The translations under genes were made by a program, and so were the position numbers. Shown in pieces: positions 13,601-26,370 of a DNA stretch of 64,000 bases (positions within the stretch are counted from its first letter, which is position 1; each line of letters opens with the position of its first letter). Origin of the DNA: Arctopsyche grandis (taxonomy: Eukaryota > Arthropoda > Insecta > Trichoptera > Hydropsychidae); assembly GCF_051622035.1 (NCBI RefSeq), contig NC_135364.1, positions 14,067,501 through 14,131,500 on the forward strand, in the 5' to 3' direction. The notes under the pieces are model-generated. The model ran no database searches and had not been told where the DNA came from. It was given only the letters and a program-made list of their open reading frames with translations.

Positions 13601-14779
13601 TTAATAAAAATCACCACAATTAAAGTTAGCTTAATGACTATGTAATTATTAAATTTATGTGTCTTCTTATGTTAATTAATTAACTCTTCGAAGCGAGGAT
13701 GATCGGTTTAATGACTTATTTAGGGTATTTTATAATAACAGTGATCACGTGCATAAATTCTTCAATCATTCCACGTACATATTATATTTTATGAGTAATC
13801 GTGATGTTTCATTTTAAGTGTACGTTTAATGTAATATTCCAATCTCATATAATATTATAATACATCCAATAAAAAACGAATACATATTCAAATAGGCCAC
13901 ATTGACATTGAAACGTTACGAAATCTCGCAACGCCATGAAACTGATTACAGCCAATTTAAAGCAAAAATAAATTAATCTGATGTTTAAACATAAAAGAAA
14001 CATACCGATGCGTTGTGTGTGCCATTTTGTAAGCACGGTCAATTCAAACACTGTTATGTGAAAAAAATACAAACTAGAACAAGTGAATTTTGTTGAATAT
14101 TTTTAAATAAAAATTTTCTTTTTATTTTAATATACAATGCCGATTTTTGAATTTAAAACGAAGATTTTTCATTATAATCGACAAATCCGTCCATTAAAAA
14201 AATCAGTAATTAAATTGCATCTAAATTGAACTCGTTTCCTTCACTACGAGACGTATGAAGGATAACAAATTGTCTAGTCTTCAAACGAGTTTTCCGCTCG
14301 AAGTTTCCAACACGTCGACCAGCAATAGCAATAATAACGAATACATCTCTACTACTGGATACTTGCAAATGGAGACATTATTCACTCGTACGAACACCAC
14401 ATACAAAATGGACTCTTTTATTTTAAAATGCAAACGGTTGAACTGGACGAAGATAAATCTGCAATAAAATTTCAAATTAATTCTAGCGACGATAACGTGT
14501 ACTTTGTCATTCGACCAACAATGATTTCAAGACAATTATGTATTGCGCAATGGTGTCTAGATATGTATGTACATACATGCGTGTGTTGAACTGTGTGGCC
14601 AATGCTAGTCTCGCTGGTATGAGTTATGATCTGGAACTAATTGTTCCTTGGCAAGTAAGATAGTTAATATCCGCATTAAAGATGATTGCGAAAGCTTCGA
14701 GTTATACTGCATATGGATCATAAACTAATCAGTTTTTAAAATTTCTTATACAGGTACGGTCATTTAAATAGCATCGTAG
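10604..14779. other. Intergenic, no gene recognised
   Basis: Just after the MITE, 10636-10690 begins CAGGGCCGACGAGG and looks like the broken end of another hAT-type element. A GC-richer island at about 11540-11930 carries overlapping unrecognised open frames on both strands and an ATATAAAT string near 11900-11907; it may be a promoter or unrecognised exon. The rest is AT-rich. The open frame 14255-14467 (70 codons, Asn/Thr/Ser-rich) has no recognisable domain. Confidence 0.45.
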
Positions 14780-15380
14780 AAGTGGCGTGCTGTGACTTTT
14801 AAAATAGGGGACTAGGTATGGGTAAAAAAATATTTTTAATATTTGAATTATAATTTAATTTAAGTAACCTACCTTTCTTAATAACATCCTGTTTGTCTTC
14901 AAAACTTAATCTTCTGAATAATTTTTCGAACAATCGACCGAAAATGCAACATTCCCTGGTTCTTAAGGAATCGTTTCGGGAGCCGTGTCCCTTGCCATAT
15001 TTATACTCAAAAATTTATGTTATTTTAACAAATAAAAAAGTTCAGAATGATGTTTAATAAACACAAATCAGAATATTATTAGTGAAAATGTTTTGTCTTT
15101 GACGGAACGCGAGTTCAATTCGCCAATACCGCGAAGGGAACTTAATTCAGACGGTGAGTCCGCGCAAGTGAACGACGCGACGGAACATAACATAACAATC
15201 CACTACCACTACCTGGTAGGGCCGACTCCAATTTTCGCGCTTTGTTAATACGAGTTCACAATATCAGTATGGACAACGATTTAAGTTTATTCTATTTGGA
15301 TTTTTAATATTTTTCAATTTTAGGTAAACGATTTTAAGGGACTAGATTAGTTCCTTTAGTCCAATGACGGCACGCCACTG
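14780..15380. mobile_element. 601-bp non-autonomous hAT element
   Basis: The left end reads AAGTGGCGTGCTGTGACTTT and the right end, reverse-complemented, CAGTGGCGTGCCGTCATTGG. The terminal inverted repeats match the ends of the complete hAT element at 23489-26370 (CAGTGGCGTGCGGT). The target duplication is CATCGTAG on the left and CATCGTAC on the right (7/8). There is no transposase frame. It may be mobilised by a transposase of the 23489 family; this is inference from terminal similarity only. Confidence 0.85.
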
Positions 15381-16859
15381 CATCGTACCGTAGTAAATTT
15401 CAATTTTTTGGGTTTCATTTCACCAATCAATTGTACCTAAGTAAGAAAGTTTTAACATAATTTATTATATAGAAAAATATACTCAAATATATGTTGTATA
15501 AATAAAATTAAAATAAAGAGATGTACGATGTAAATGATCAAATTCTGAGTCACGTTCAAAGATACATACACATCTGGTAGCTATAGAATTTAACACTTGA
15601 ACGGTCGTCCGTATCGAAACAGCTCGTTATGTGCGACTTCCAGAAGCATTTCTTCGAACTGACACGTCTTCGATGGAGACGTTTCAACAGTGGCGAAGAA
15701 GATCCAAACACTCTTCTTATTTTTCAATGGCTCCGTTCGTCTTTATCTCGCCGTTGAACAAAGTGAGCCGCCTCTCAACTGACAAGCGGTTCTTCGACGT
15801 TTTCGCTCGACTTGCCCCCCTGGCTGCATACATATGTACTACTGAGACTCAATGTATGTAGATTTAATATGTATTAGATATGGGGGAGGAGTGGCATTCC
15901 TCTGGTGGTTGTTGCATTTCGCGGCGGAGGACAACACTAAGCCTAATTAGCATAAAGTCTAATCCTTCCGTTTGCGATGCGCCAGAGCCGCCTTTGTATG
16001 CAGATTCCAGATAACGCCGGACCAACGGCCGCGATAAAGTTATTTACTGTGGCGGAAGGCTTCCTCCCTCTCGGTCTCTCACTCCCTGGCTCGATTTAAT
16101 ATGTTAATTTAAATGTGCAGGAAACACTCGTTATTCACTCAGAATGTGCACCAAGCTGCAGCACTACACTAGTGGATAGGTATAGTGGCCACAAACTGGA
16201 GCGTTTAAGACGATTAATGGGAGGGTCGAAACTAACGCCCTCGCGGGTTTAAATTATAAAAAATGTGTCTAGAATGCTTCTTTCAGTACTCGAGATTCTG
16301 TCTGTACGAATATGTAATTTTTTCCCAAGAGGTTTTTGAGTAAAATAAGTAGCCAGAGTGGAAAAGGTATGTGATATAAAAGAAAGATACATATATGTGC
16401 TGACAAATTGGCACATGAATACCAAATCTTTCAATCAATATTTTGTTTTTTATAAATTGAATTATTACTATGCACTATACGTGATTTTTTAAATTTGTCA
16501 GCACACATATCTTTAAAGAAAGTATAACTTTCATTATAAAAAAGTTGTAATAAAACCAATATTCATATGTATTTAATGGATAATCTCTCAAAACATCTGT
16601 ATTACCTTTACTCTGTTAGTTCGAGGAAATTCCTGTCCGTCAAAAAATTGTAAAATCTGATTTTGAACCATTTCCACTCACTATGATATTTTACCAACAC
16701 ACGGGGGGCTAGATATAGGAGCTAAATAATACGGCGGAGATGAATCTATATAAGTTAAATTATTAACAAACTCAATTTACATCGGAATCTTGTCAGATCG
16801 AAGCGATGACACCTAGCTATCCAAACGCGGATTTATATCAACTATATTCTTCTTTCTCG
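15381..16859. other. Intergenic, no gene recognised
   Basis: A GC-richer stretch at about 15600-16230 contains an open frame (15631-15861) without recognised domain. An inverted-repeat pair lies at 16382-16410 and 16491-16519 (listed separately). Nothing else can be supported. Confidence 0.45.
16382..16519. repeat. Inverted repeat pair, small MITE-like structure
   Basis: The left arm (16382-16410) contains CATATATGTGCTGACAAATT. The right arm (16491-16519) contains AAATTTGTCAGCACACATAT, its near reverse complement, about 80 bp away. This could be a small MITE or a hairpin-forming sequence. No target duplication was resolved. Confidence 0.6.
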
Positions 16860-17290
16860 TTTGCTCAATGCTGAGCGTCGTGATCATTGATGTCATCTTG
16901 AATTTGACCATCTATTGGGAAACCGTTCTCTCGCTCGCCTTCCCTCCAGCGTTCGGGTGACTAAAAGCCTCTCCAGACTCTCCATATTCTTCACGGCCAA
17001 AGTATGAAATAACCCTTTTCCTACATATTGCGGAGAGTCTTTATGAGACTGCCAGCTCTTTGAGGATGGAGATCTGCGTGCGTATGCGTAGCATCCATCT
17101 CCAACACTAAATTTCGAATACATCTAGAATTTCCCTTTCTCTCTTTTTCAGAGTCCGTGTATCAAATCCATACAATGCAATTGGGAACAATAGAAGTCGC
17201 ACCAGACGTATTTTCGTTCTATTCATAATAGGGCGGTTCTTCCATATTTTTACCTGACTGACCATCGCCGTTCATCAAAACTCTATTAAA
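16860..17290 (-). pseudogene. Decayed 3' end of a non-LTR retrotransposon (family B), copy 1
   Basis: On the minus strand the translation yields, across stops and frame changes, the typical tail of an insect reverse transcriptase: FPIALYG, then WRWMLRI, then SLERLLVTRTLEGRRARERF. These correspond to the LYGCETW, CWRRMLRIPW and LEGRRARGRSP motifs common in such elements. The same family and orientation recurs at 26952-27640, and both end at a GAGCGTCGTG string. It is an inactive fragment. Confidence 0.8.
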
Positions 17291-18749
17291 CAGTGAACTC
17301 TATAAAACTTTATTAAACACAGCACAGCACAGTACGACAGTGTTAAAAGTAACATTTTTCACTTTCATTTACTCTCATCTCATATAAACTTAATATTACG
17401 AGCTTTTATACTTTCTCAATATACGTTTTTAATTCACTGATTTGTATTGAGACTATAGTATATTAGGATATGTACATATGATGACTACTGGTAATAGTCC
17501 CTAATTCTAAAGCAATTTTAAAGAAAAAAATTAATTTGTTATAGCATTAAAGTGTCATTAATCAAGCAAACTTAAATCTACAACATACAATGGTACATTT
17601 TTTTTTGTACAAATACAATACATTCTCGCAAAACATTTCCTCTGAAAAATAGTCCTTCAATAATACATTTTACCTCATTAAGCTCGTATTATGCAATTAG
17701 CGAAAAATTATGAAAGTCAGTAGAATTGCACTAGGATTATGTATGAGAATAATTGCACGCTATTTCATCAGCGAAAATGTCAACTAACCAGCTCTACATT
17801 TATGTTGCACATCAATCTGTGCAATCTTTTTTAGCATTCGTGAGAACGTACACGCTGATGTCTACCTAGCTGTTTAACGAGAAAAATCTTATCTGTTACG
17901 ATTGATGGCGACTATACATATTCCGACATGTTGCACCGTAAAAAGTGCACTTTGGCGGTGAGCCGATGCACTTGCTTGCTTTTGAAAATCTGCACTCATT
18001 TCCCACTTGCTTGGCGGTCCAACCCTCTGGGAAATCACAGAGGGTGGTCTCGTTTTATGCCGTCAGTATATTTAAGACCATTTCACCCCGATATTGCAAC
18101 GTAAACGTATTTTGTAGAGTGAGTGGCGCTTATTGACCCCCGTGACCGATAAACTACATCGGAATTTCATCCGGGATAATATTATATTAATAAAAATAAT
18201 AAGAGGGTGTGTCGAGAGGCATTCCGGAAGAAAGAGGATACTCTCGACCTCTCGGATTTTCATTTTTTGCCGTGTGCTAATAGGTGGTAGTAAAAAATGT
18301 ATACATTTAGAGTTGTGTGATTATGGCAATTTGTCGTTGTATGTAGTATGGAAGGGCGGCAAAACAAAGTCGTGGCATTATTAGAGACTGTTTCACGGCG
18401 CATTATACAACACTTTGGTTCTTTATGAGCCATTTATAAGACGTGAATCACGCTCTAATGATTTAATAAGACATTAGCTAAATCACTGCGAGAACGACTT
18501 GAGTATTCCAAGTTTATTGTGTGACACGGTTGTCCTCAAAGTTTTTGATAAATTCGCTAAGTCTCACAGTATGTAGGTTCAATTACGACATAAAAAGTAA
18601 TTTATTACGTATGTACATATGTAGTATATATCATAAGGATTCTCATTACACAAAAAATTCCAAATTCCCAAAAGCCATAATATGAAAAAAATCCCTTGAC
18701 TAAATTGATTGAATTGTAATTGGAGTTTGATAGCATATTATGTATGTTA
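17291..18749. other. Intergenic, no gene recognised
   Basis: No supported gene. The 18133-18384 plus-strand frame and its minus-strand counterpart have no recognised domain. The CACAGCACAGCACAGTAC run near 17318-17335 is a short imperfect tandem. Confidence 0.5.
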
Positions 18750-19160
18750 CAGTCCAAGTGTTCATAAATATACTAGTTTGTTCATAGATTAACCAATTTG
18801 CTTAGTTATACTGTACACAAAATAACAAATTCCTAAAGTAACTAGTTTGTTCATGCACAAACTCTTAGTCATAAGTTTGAGTATTCACAATCACTTGCCT
18901 CATCCTCCATTCATTGTCTTGTATGCGTACCCTGTGTTGAAATATTAAAAAAAACAGCAGAAATAGCATAATTAATGCAACGATTTAATGTGGTTCCATA
19001 GGATTTCCTATTTCAAATACTTAGCATTTTGACATCTCAAAGATAAAAGTTTCGTGCGATACCTGTTAAGAGTCTATTTGACTGTTATCACTTTAGCTAT
19101 TAGTTCATATATGAACAAACTAGTATGTTCATGAATGAACCAGACTGAACACTTGGACAA
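18750..19160. mobile_element. Mariner-like MITE, copy 1 (TA target)
   Basis: The left end is TA followed by CAGTCCAAGTGTTCAT. The right end is ATGAACCAGACTGAACACTTGGAC, so the inverted ends share CAGTCCAAGTGTTCA, though the last bases of the right end have drifted. Subterminal repeats around TAGTTTGTTCAT occur on both sides. A second copy in opposite orientation at 38485-38957 shares interior blocks (a TGATAACAGT-type block, a GATGTCAAAA-type block and TATGGAA). The TA target and CAGT start suggest Tc1/mariner ancestry; there is no coding sequence. Confidence 0.75.
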
Positions 19161-20602
19161 AACATTACAAAACAGTAACATTGACCGTAAAATTCTTGAA
19201 AATTAAAAACCGTGATTTAATTATATTAATTCAAAAAAGGTTAAAGCCAGGTGGAAAAGGTTAAGTTTTGATTCGAAACGTAAATCAAGTATAACAGTTT
19301 GAGAAACATGAATTATGACAGCGAGAGTACGATCTCAAAATTACGAAAATTTATAATTTTTTTCAATTGAGTGAAACTGCAGCATCATTATCATCACCGC
19401 CATCATCATAATCATCGCAATCTCGAAATTGAATTATCTGTGAAAATTTTTGTTGTCATTGAATTTAAAATCATTAAACAGGAGAATGCGCGCACGCGTG
19501 AGGCTATTAATGTGCTAAAATTACACTCAATTATTATGACGTAATGTAATATTAAAAATCAATTTAACGGGTACGTGATTTTTTGCGGCCATGATAAATA
19601 AAATTAAATGTAAAAGTGAACCAAGTCCATTAGAGTAAAACTTTACATCTACCTTAACGGGTAGAGCGGGTTTTCAACCATAAGATGTCGTCACTTTGTT
19701 TATTGTTGTACAAGTTGATAGCAGAACTATTCACCGTTGGATTACATCAACATGACCAGGAAAGCTCGCACAAATTATAAGTATATACATAGTTACCTTA
19801 CCTTGTATATATCGTAAATACACTATTGGTCAAGAACAATATTTTTATGTTTTTATCTCTTAAAACTATGCCAAATTTACCCGTGTGAAAACTAACTAGA
19901 AATCTACTATATGAATATTTTATAACATATATGTATATATAGGACCATTTTTGGTGGATAGCATGCATAGACTAATTCGTTGAATTCTATCAATTGAAAT
20001 ATTTACCATTGGAGTAAAAAACTTCTACAGTATACATCTAAAAATAATTTAAATGGTCAAAATAAAATTATTTAATATGATATAAAAAATACTACTTCCA
20101 GTTTACCAATTCTAATCAAACCTAAGGTAATACATAAATAATACAAATATAAAATTTCAGCTTGATACGTTGTGTTGTTGAAAAATCATGTATGTGGTCA
20201 CATATTTTGACTTTGAGGAAAAAATCCAAACATTTTGAGGAAAAAATCCCGTTTTCGTTTTATTAAATTGAATATTTTTTTTGATATTTATATAACATTT
20301 ATACAAGGATTATATCTGAATTTTCTCGTGAAGAGCACACATATTTGAAGAGTCGAAATAAATACTGGAAGAGAAATCGAACAAGAGTAAGCTGCCACTT
20401 TCGGTTGACGAGTGTTCATCTAATTTTTTATTTGATTTGGTATTAAGTTTAAATATCGACATAAATTTCAGTTTAATAAATTTCAGTAAAAGGTTTCTGA
20501 AAAAAACATAAAAAACCACTAGATTGAAAGTACTACTTCCAGTTTATGAAAAAATATTTAAAAAATATCGGGGTATAAACTTTTATTTTTTTTACATTTT
20601 AT
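19161..20602. other. Intergenic, no gene recognised
   Basis: Contains a copy of the unclassified repeat at 20043-20160 and a short ATC/CAT-rich stretch at 19382-19420. No coding region is supported. Confidence 0.5.
20043..20160 (+). repeat. Unclassified interspersed repeat, copy 2
   Basis: Aligns block by block with 1229-1370: GTCAAAATAAAAT, ACTTCCAGTTTA, AAGGTAATACATAAA, then ATACAAATATAAAATTTCAG. A short partial repetition (TACTACTTCCAGTTTATG) occurs at about 20531-20548. Class unknown. Confidence 0.5.
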
Positions 20603-21021
20603 ACCAGGAAGGCCTTACAGGTAAACCCCAATGCGCCTTCCCGGCCAATTATGAACAATGCAGAATTTTTATTACACAAGTCAATGAATAACAAGACACC
20701 GATAACTCGAAATTTAACGATACATCTATGAATTGTACATAAATTTTATTGTACATTAATCATACTCAAATATTGGTGACATGGCAGTAGGAAGGTTTTT
20801 AGCCAATTTAATCGGAAACCGTTTCAACAATGAAATCAGAGAAATTGCCAAAGTCTTATAAGAAACGATTGACATGGAGTCACCAATATCCAGGTCTGAC
20901 CAGCAGCACTACAGATATACTCAGAAAAATTCTTTTCAATCGAGATCAGCTCATGGGATCGAACCCGTCGCCTCTCGGTGATAGGCAGAAGTTTAACGAC
21001 CGAGCTATGCTGCTGGCTGGC
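20603..21021 (-). mobile_element. tRNA-derived SINE, copy 2
   Basis: Minus-strand copy of the family at 4056-4489. The tRNA-like head is at the right end (GGGATCGAACCCG on the plus strand is the reversed B box, about 20957-20969), and the 3' stem-loop is at the left end: CCAGGAAGGCC at 20604 and GCGCCTTCCCGG at about 20631. It appears complete. Confidence 0.85.
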
Positions 21022-22240
21022 TTTATATTACATCAAATCAGTCCGATTTGATTAGCGGTTTGGGTGGTACCATTTTCGGCCAACTTAAAAATTTACGTCG
21101 TATCGATAAGAATTTCAGTAACCGATACTAAGTTTCAGTTCGATAAGACTAACGGTGTTCAAAAAATCCCCAAAATACCTAGCCACACACATTTTTTCTA
21201 GATCATAAAGACGTGATCAGTGATCGATTCTGAGCTCGAATCAGTCAAAATCTCGAGTAAAAATTTTCGCATGATCATATATATGTACATATATGGGTAT
21301 ATACATAACGTATATACATCTATTGTTACTACGTACACAGATAAAGTAAAAATCAAGGTGCCGAATTGGGATTGATCCACTATTGCATCCCGTCAAATCG
21401 TAAAACACTATTCCGATTCACCACATGTGGTTAGTGGTGAAACGTATCAACGTAGATAGTTTCGAAAAATCAATTCACAAACACATACAGCTTGACCAAT
21501 ACATAGTTCTTCGGTACACAAGGAGTATATACAGATGTTACGAAATCGAAAAGAAAGAAAAATAATGATAATGACCGAAAATAAATTGACATCGACCACA
21601 ATGGCAGGTGGTGCGCACACGTATGTCGCAGTACACGTAATAGTACAGGGCATTGTCTGAGATCGAAACCACCAATCTTCCGGTGCAAGAATGCAGCTCC
21701 ACTTCTTGGGTGGCTGCTGTTGACGACGACGACCATTTGAATTTCACGTGTAATTTGTGCTATTACAACATTAGACACAGCTCTGCCGAAGGAGTTAACA
21801 GTACTCGTGGTCCGGATGGACGGCCCGTAACTTTCGTACGTAATGTATATTGGACGCAGGTAGTACTCGGTTGACCGGTTAAAACGATCTGCTGTGCTAT
21901 ATTGATTCCATTAAACGTATTTTACACGCGTGCAAATTGATTTTAGTAAGATTTCATTAAAACTTTCCCGTTAAATGCGCCGCAGGCTCCGCGGAGTAAA
22001 TTTAAACCTTTTCGTACTTTATTCGCTGTTGACTACGCCGTGCTTTTCTCACTTATGGTTATATAAATTGTTTCTTGCTAAAGTGTTTGTTTGTTTGTAT
22101 ATATGTAAGTATGTCCACTATGCACAGATACAGGTTTCGACTAAGGACCACCAATTTTGGTTCTAATCCCTTCGAAACCGATCTAGAGCCTGAGTATAAT
22201 TATCGAATTTGAATAGATATTCCTGGCTTTCACTTTAAAT
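21022..22240. other. Intergenic, no gene recognised
   Basis: A GC-richer block (21560-21880) is open on both strands. The minus-strand frame 21538-21747 has a Cys-rich stretch (TTCHCGRC) but no family I recognise and no convincing splice sites, so I leave it uncalled. Confidence 0.4.
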
Positions 22241-22534
22241 CAGCAGCATAGATCAGTAGTGGTTAGCGTGTAATGCTTTCAACTGATTGGTCAAGGGTTC
22301 AATCCCTTGCCCAGACCTTGAATATGTGATTCCAATTTATGTGATTTCATTGAAACGGTTCAAAAATTTAGCAACCTTGTCCTGTTTCTCGCAAAATTTG
22401 AGTTTGAATTTGATTTATAAAATCACAAATGCTAATTTTCCTACTAGTAAAATTGCTCTATAAATTGTTTATCGATTTTTATAATTGGCCAGGAAGGTGC
22501 ATTTGAATTTAGCTGTTAAGTCTTCCTGGTATAT
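22241..22534 (+). mobile_element. tRNA-derived SINE, copy 3 (internally deleted)
   Basis: The head runs CAGCAGCATAGATCAGTAGTGG with a B-box-like AGGGTTCAATCCC at about 22294-22306. The centre is shortened. The 3' end keeps the stem-loop arms CCAGGAAGG and CTTCCTGG around 22490-22530. It is followed by a TATATGTATACATAC tract. Confidence 0.8.
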
Positions 22535-23488
22535 GTATACATACATATATACATATATATAAAATAAATGAATAAATATCAAATTTTTTTAAGATATTCC
22601 CAATATTTATATATATTTTAATATTTCATCCCCATCCCAGCGAGGGCAAACTGTAAGTGGGTGTCTAGTTTGCGCTACATATACGGTAATAAAAACAAAT
22701 ACTCTATTGGTGAAGTGAAAATGTATATGAGAAAGTGTGTATGCTTGCAATATAAAATTTATACGACAAGTGTGAAAAAATTAACTGTTATAACTGTTCA
22801 ACTACGTACGTAACATGTAAAGTTGTGCAGGGGTGGCGAAAATGCGCTGAATAGCCAGCTGTCATCGCGTAGATCTGACAGATGATCCCGATATAATTTT
22901 TAATGATTTCGTTAATGTCAGGAAGCCCTCGTATTTCGATAGAATATCGAAGATATCGGAAGAGTAGGAGTGTCTCAAAATCAACTAACAAAATGTCAAA
23001 CTCCACCTAACAAACAAGTCAAGCTAATAAAAAGCTTGTAAAAACTAATTCTATTGAAAAAGTACTCGCGATAAATATGCCTCATTTGATTTTAAATACG
23101 TGTACTTTTTATTTTATATTTTATATATAGTATTTTTAAAAAAATTCAATTTATATTAAAAAAAATAAAACAACATTTTCAGTAAATAAAATATTATATG
23201 TTGCGATGCGATCACCTTTAATGTATGTAATATATGCACATAAGACTACTATAAGTACGATCGAAAGGTCAAAGTTGCACAGCATACCGGGTACTATTCC
23301 ATTTGAGTTTTCAGTTACACACCGTGTCCTGAAACTGAGCTTAGATGGCTATCGCCGAAGCATCGACAAAGCTGCAATCTGCTGGTGCAGCAGCAAACAG
23401 CATCCGCCAAAAAGTGCAGATCGTGTGCGACCTTGTTGCAAGTCAGTAGGGTTCATCTTCCCCGTACCAAAACGGCACATGTGCCGAT
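22535..23488. other. Intergenic, target region of the hAT element
   Basis: No supported gene. An open frame starting at 23206 runs into the hAT terminus at 23489, so part of its apparent length is transposon sequence. The last eight bases (23481-23488, GTGCCGAT) are the left copy of the target duplication. Confidence 0.5.
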
Positions 23489-26370
23489 CAGTGGCGTGCG
23501 GTCCATGGATGCGGTGGATGCGGCGCATCCCCTATAACTTTAAAAAGCCAAGAGTATTTTTAATAAATATTTGAATTTCGCTTCGATGTATTCTTAGTGA
23601 TGTACGTGATTATGATGTAGTATATGATATATATTTCACATATCACGTGTTTTTTGTTACATGATGCATTATATAGGATCTTTTGATAATTTTTATTAAG
23701 GCCTATGCGGCCGCATTCGCATAGGCCGGCCACAGGCGAGTGACGCTGGCGAGTAGACGCTAAGTGAAGTGCGCGCGCGTCATGGATTCGGAGTCGCGAC
23801 CGATCCCATTTGCGCATGCGCACTATGAGGCTGTCTTATTCGCGCGGACGCGTTGACACTTGTTTAACCTCTACGGTGGATTCGGTTTCTCTGTTTGCTT
23901 ATCTATTGAGTTTCACTTGGAAGCCGCTGTTGATCGATATTTCCGCACGCTACGCCCCAAGTTATTTATCAAAAAGCTAGCCGATTCATTTCTTTAGACG
24001 AAGTTAATCATTTATACTGTAAGTTGGTTATTTTTTACTTTTGAATTAAGTTTTCATTTAAATTAGTTTCGTCTAACTTTATTTTTAGTTTACGTTCCAC
24101 TACTTACGAGTTTTCATTATTGCCTTTAATATGGATATCGAAAATAACAATGAGAGTGGACTTGTCGTCGAGATCAATAATAATTGCAATTGTTTAATTG
24201 AAAATGTGCTGAAAAGAAGATTTGCTTCTCTCCCATTTAATGAAAAGGAGATTATTGTTAAGAGCCCCAAACCCACACCAATATTAAATATTCAGTCTAA
24301 AACAAAAACATTTAAAAGGTATTTTAACACAGAAACATACGAAAAAATTTCATGGATTTGTGGATGTGCTCACTTAACGAAATTATTCTGTTGGCCATGT
24401 ATTTTATTTTCTCAAGAAGTGAATGTCTGGAGTAAGATCTGACCTAAACAATTTAAGTAAATCGCGCAAGAGACATGAATGTTCTCAAGCTCACATATGT
24501 TCTGCTGCTCAATTTAAAAAATTTGGAAAGGGACCTCGTATAGAAAATTTTTTAAGTGCTCAATTTAAAGCAAATATTGAAATGCACAACAAAGAAGTTA
24601 CTGCAAATAGATACATTTTGTCGAAATTAATAAGCGCGATCTATTTTTTAGCAAAACAAGAACAACCTTTACGAGGACATTTTGAGCACCAGGAATCGGA
24701 AAATAGAGGGAATTATATTGAATTGCTGTATCTGTTGAGTGAATCAGACATAAAATTGAAAACTCATTTAGATAACTCTACGGTGTTTACTGGACTATCG
24801 AACCATATACAAAATGACTTGGTATCCGCAATATCAAAAGTCTTGCTAGATGAGATTAAAACTGAAATACGTGCATCAAAATTTGTTTCCATAATTGTGG
24901 ACGAATCTACAGATATCAGTCGCAAAGCTCAGCTATCTACTATTTTTAGATATGTAGATGAAAATAATGAAATTCAGGAGAGATTTGTTGGATTTGTCGA
25001 TGTTAGTCCCAATAGAACAGCTAATGCTCTTTTTCAGCACATACGTGAGACCTTGGAAGAATTTGGTTGTTTGGACAAATTAATTGCACAAACGTACGAT
25101 GGAGCGGCTGTAATGTCCGGGGAGCATAATGGAGTGCAACGAAAAATTCGAGATATTTGTCCTAATTCTTTATTTGTCCATTGTTACGCTCACAGATTGA
25201 ATTTAGTTTTGTCGCAATCTGTTAAACATATATCCGGATGCAAACGTTTTTTCAGCCGTATGTTGTCATTTTCAACTTTTTTTTGTAAGTCTTCAAGAAG
25301 AATTTCCCTTCTCGATTGTCAAATAAAAAAACGATTTCCCACTGCTGCCCCTACACGATGGAACTACAATAGCAAAATTTTAAATATGATATTAGAATAT
25401 CAAACAGAATTAATGGAAATATTTAATCAAATAATTAATGACGAAGACGAATGGGATACTGATGCTGTCATAAATGCTGAAGTCCTTCATCGTTATTTAA
25501 AAGAGTTTGAATTCAATTTCAATTTGCATTTATTTTCTGCAATATTTAATTCGGCAGATTTTTTATTTGAAATTTTACAAAAAAAAACCTTTGACATATC
25601 GTATTGCGTAAGTGAAATTAAAAAATTTGTAAAATATTTAGATAACAAAAAAGACGATTTTGATTCATTGTGGAACAAAGTAATAACTAAAAATTTTAAT
25701 AGAAAAAGAAAATATGCTGAATGTGAAGAAGATGTGAAAACAACGTATAAACTTCACTATTCTGAAATTTTAGAAACTCTTTCAGTAAATACAACCAATC
25801 GATTTCGAGATATCGAAAATTTAAAATTTCTCGAATTTTTTAACGTCAAAAAATTTAAAGAATATGAAAATAATTTTCCAGATTTCCTATTTAAATCACT
25901 CCACCTAACTTATGGAAAATACTTTGATTTTATGAAATTAAAAAGCGAATTAATTTACATGTACTCAACGCAAGATTTTCATTTGAAATCTATAAATGAC
26001 GTAAAGGAATTAATTGTGAAAGATGATCTAATAGACGTTTTGGAACAAGTATTTAGTTTAATACAATTAATTTGTACGATACCTTCCACGAGCGCATCGG
26101 CTGAACGATCATTTTCGACTATGAAAAGAATTAAAACGTTCACCAGAAGTAGTCAAAGTGAAGAAAGACTCTCTGGTCTTGCTTTAATTGCAATCGAAAA
26201 GAAAATAATGTCAAATTTAAAAAACAATAAAAAATTCTATGATGCGGTTATCGATGAATTTTGTAAAAAGGAACGAAGAATAAAATTAAATTTTAAAAAA
26301 TAAATTGGTCGGTTTTTTTTTTCAAACAAGGGACAGCATCCCTTGTTTGAAAAGTCACCGCCCGCCACTG
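23489..26370 (+). mobile_element. Near-complete hAT DNA transposon, 2,882 bp
   Basis: The left end is CAGTGGCGTGCGGTCC. The right end, reverse-complemented, is CAGTGGCGGGCGGTGAC, so the terminal inverted repeats agree at 13 of the first 14 positions. The target duplication is a perfect 8 bp, GTGCCGAT, at 23481-23488 and 26371-26378. The interior encodes a hAT transposase in two overlapping frames (24131-26303). Just inside the right end lies a perfect 11-bp inverted repeat with a 5-nt loop (26323-26349, CAAACAAGGGA and its complement). The GC-rich 5' leader (about 23700-23860) differs from the AT-rich coding part. Perfect flanking repeats point to a fairly recent insertion. Confidence 0.95.
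24131..26303 (+). pseudogene. hAT transposase (TTF-type zinc finger, DUF4371, hAT dimerisation), one frameshift
   Basis: The product would cut and paste hAT elements bearing CAGTGGCG ends. Frame 1 (24131-24442) carries the N-terminus and the first half of a TTF-type zinc finger (WICGCAHLTKLFCWPCILF). Frame 2 (from about 24429 to 26303) continues with the second half (SDLNNLSKSRKRHECSQAH), a DUF4371-like RNase-H-fold core with VDESTD and TYDGAAVMSG (probable catalytic Asp residues), PTRWNYNS, and the C-terminal dimerisation segment (TIPSTSASAERSFSTMKR). The zinc-finger halves join if the frame moves by one base around 24425-24440, so a small indel, or a sequencing error, is the only visible lesion. 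No other stop interrupts about 700 codons. Total length fits the ZMYM1/hAT-like transposase family. Confidence 0.9.

Noticed and set aside
21538-21874. Overlapping Cys-containing open frames on both strands
   Set aside because: No family recognised, no convincing exon borders; left as unexplained GC-richer DNA.
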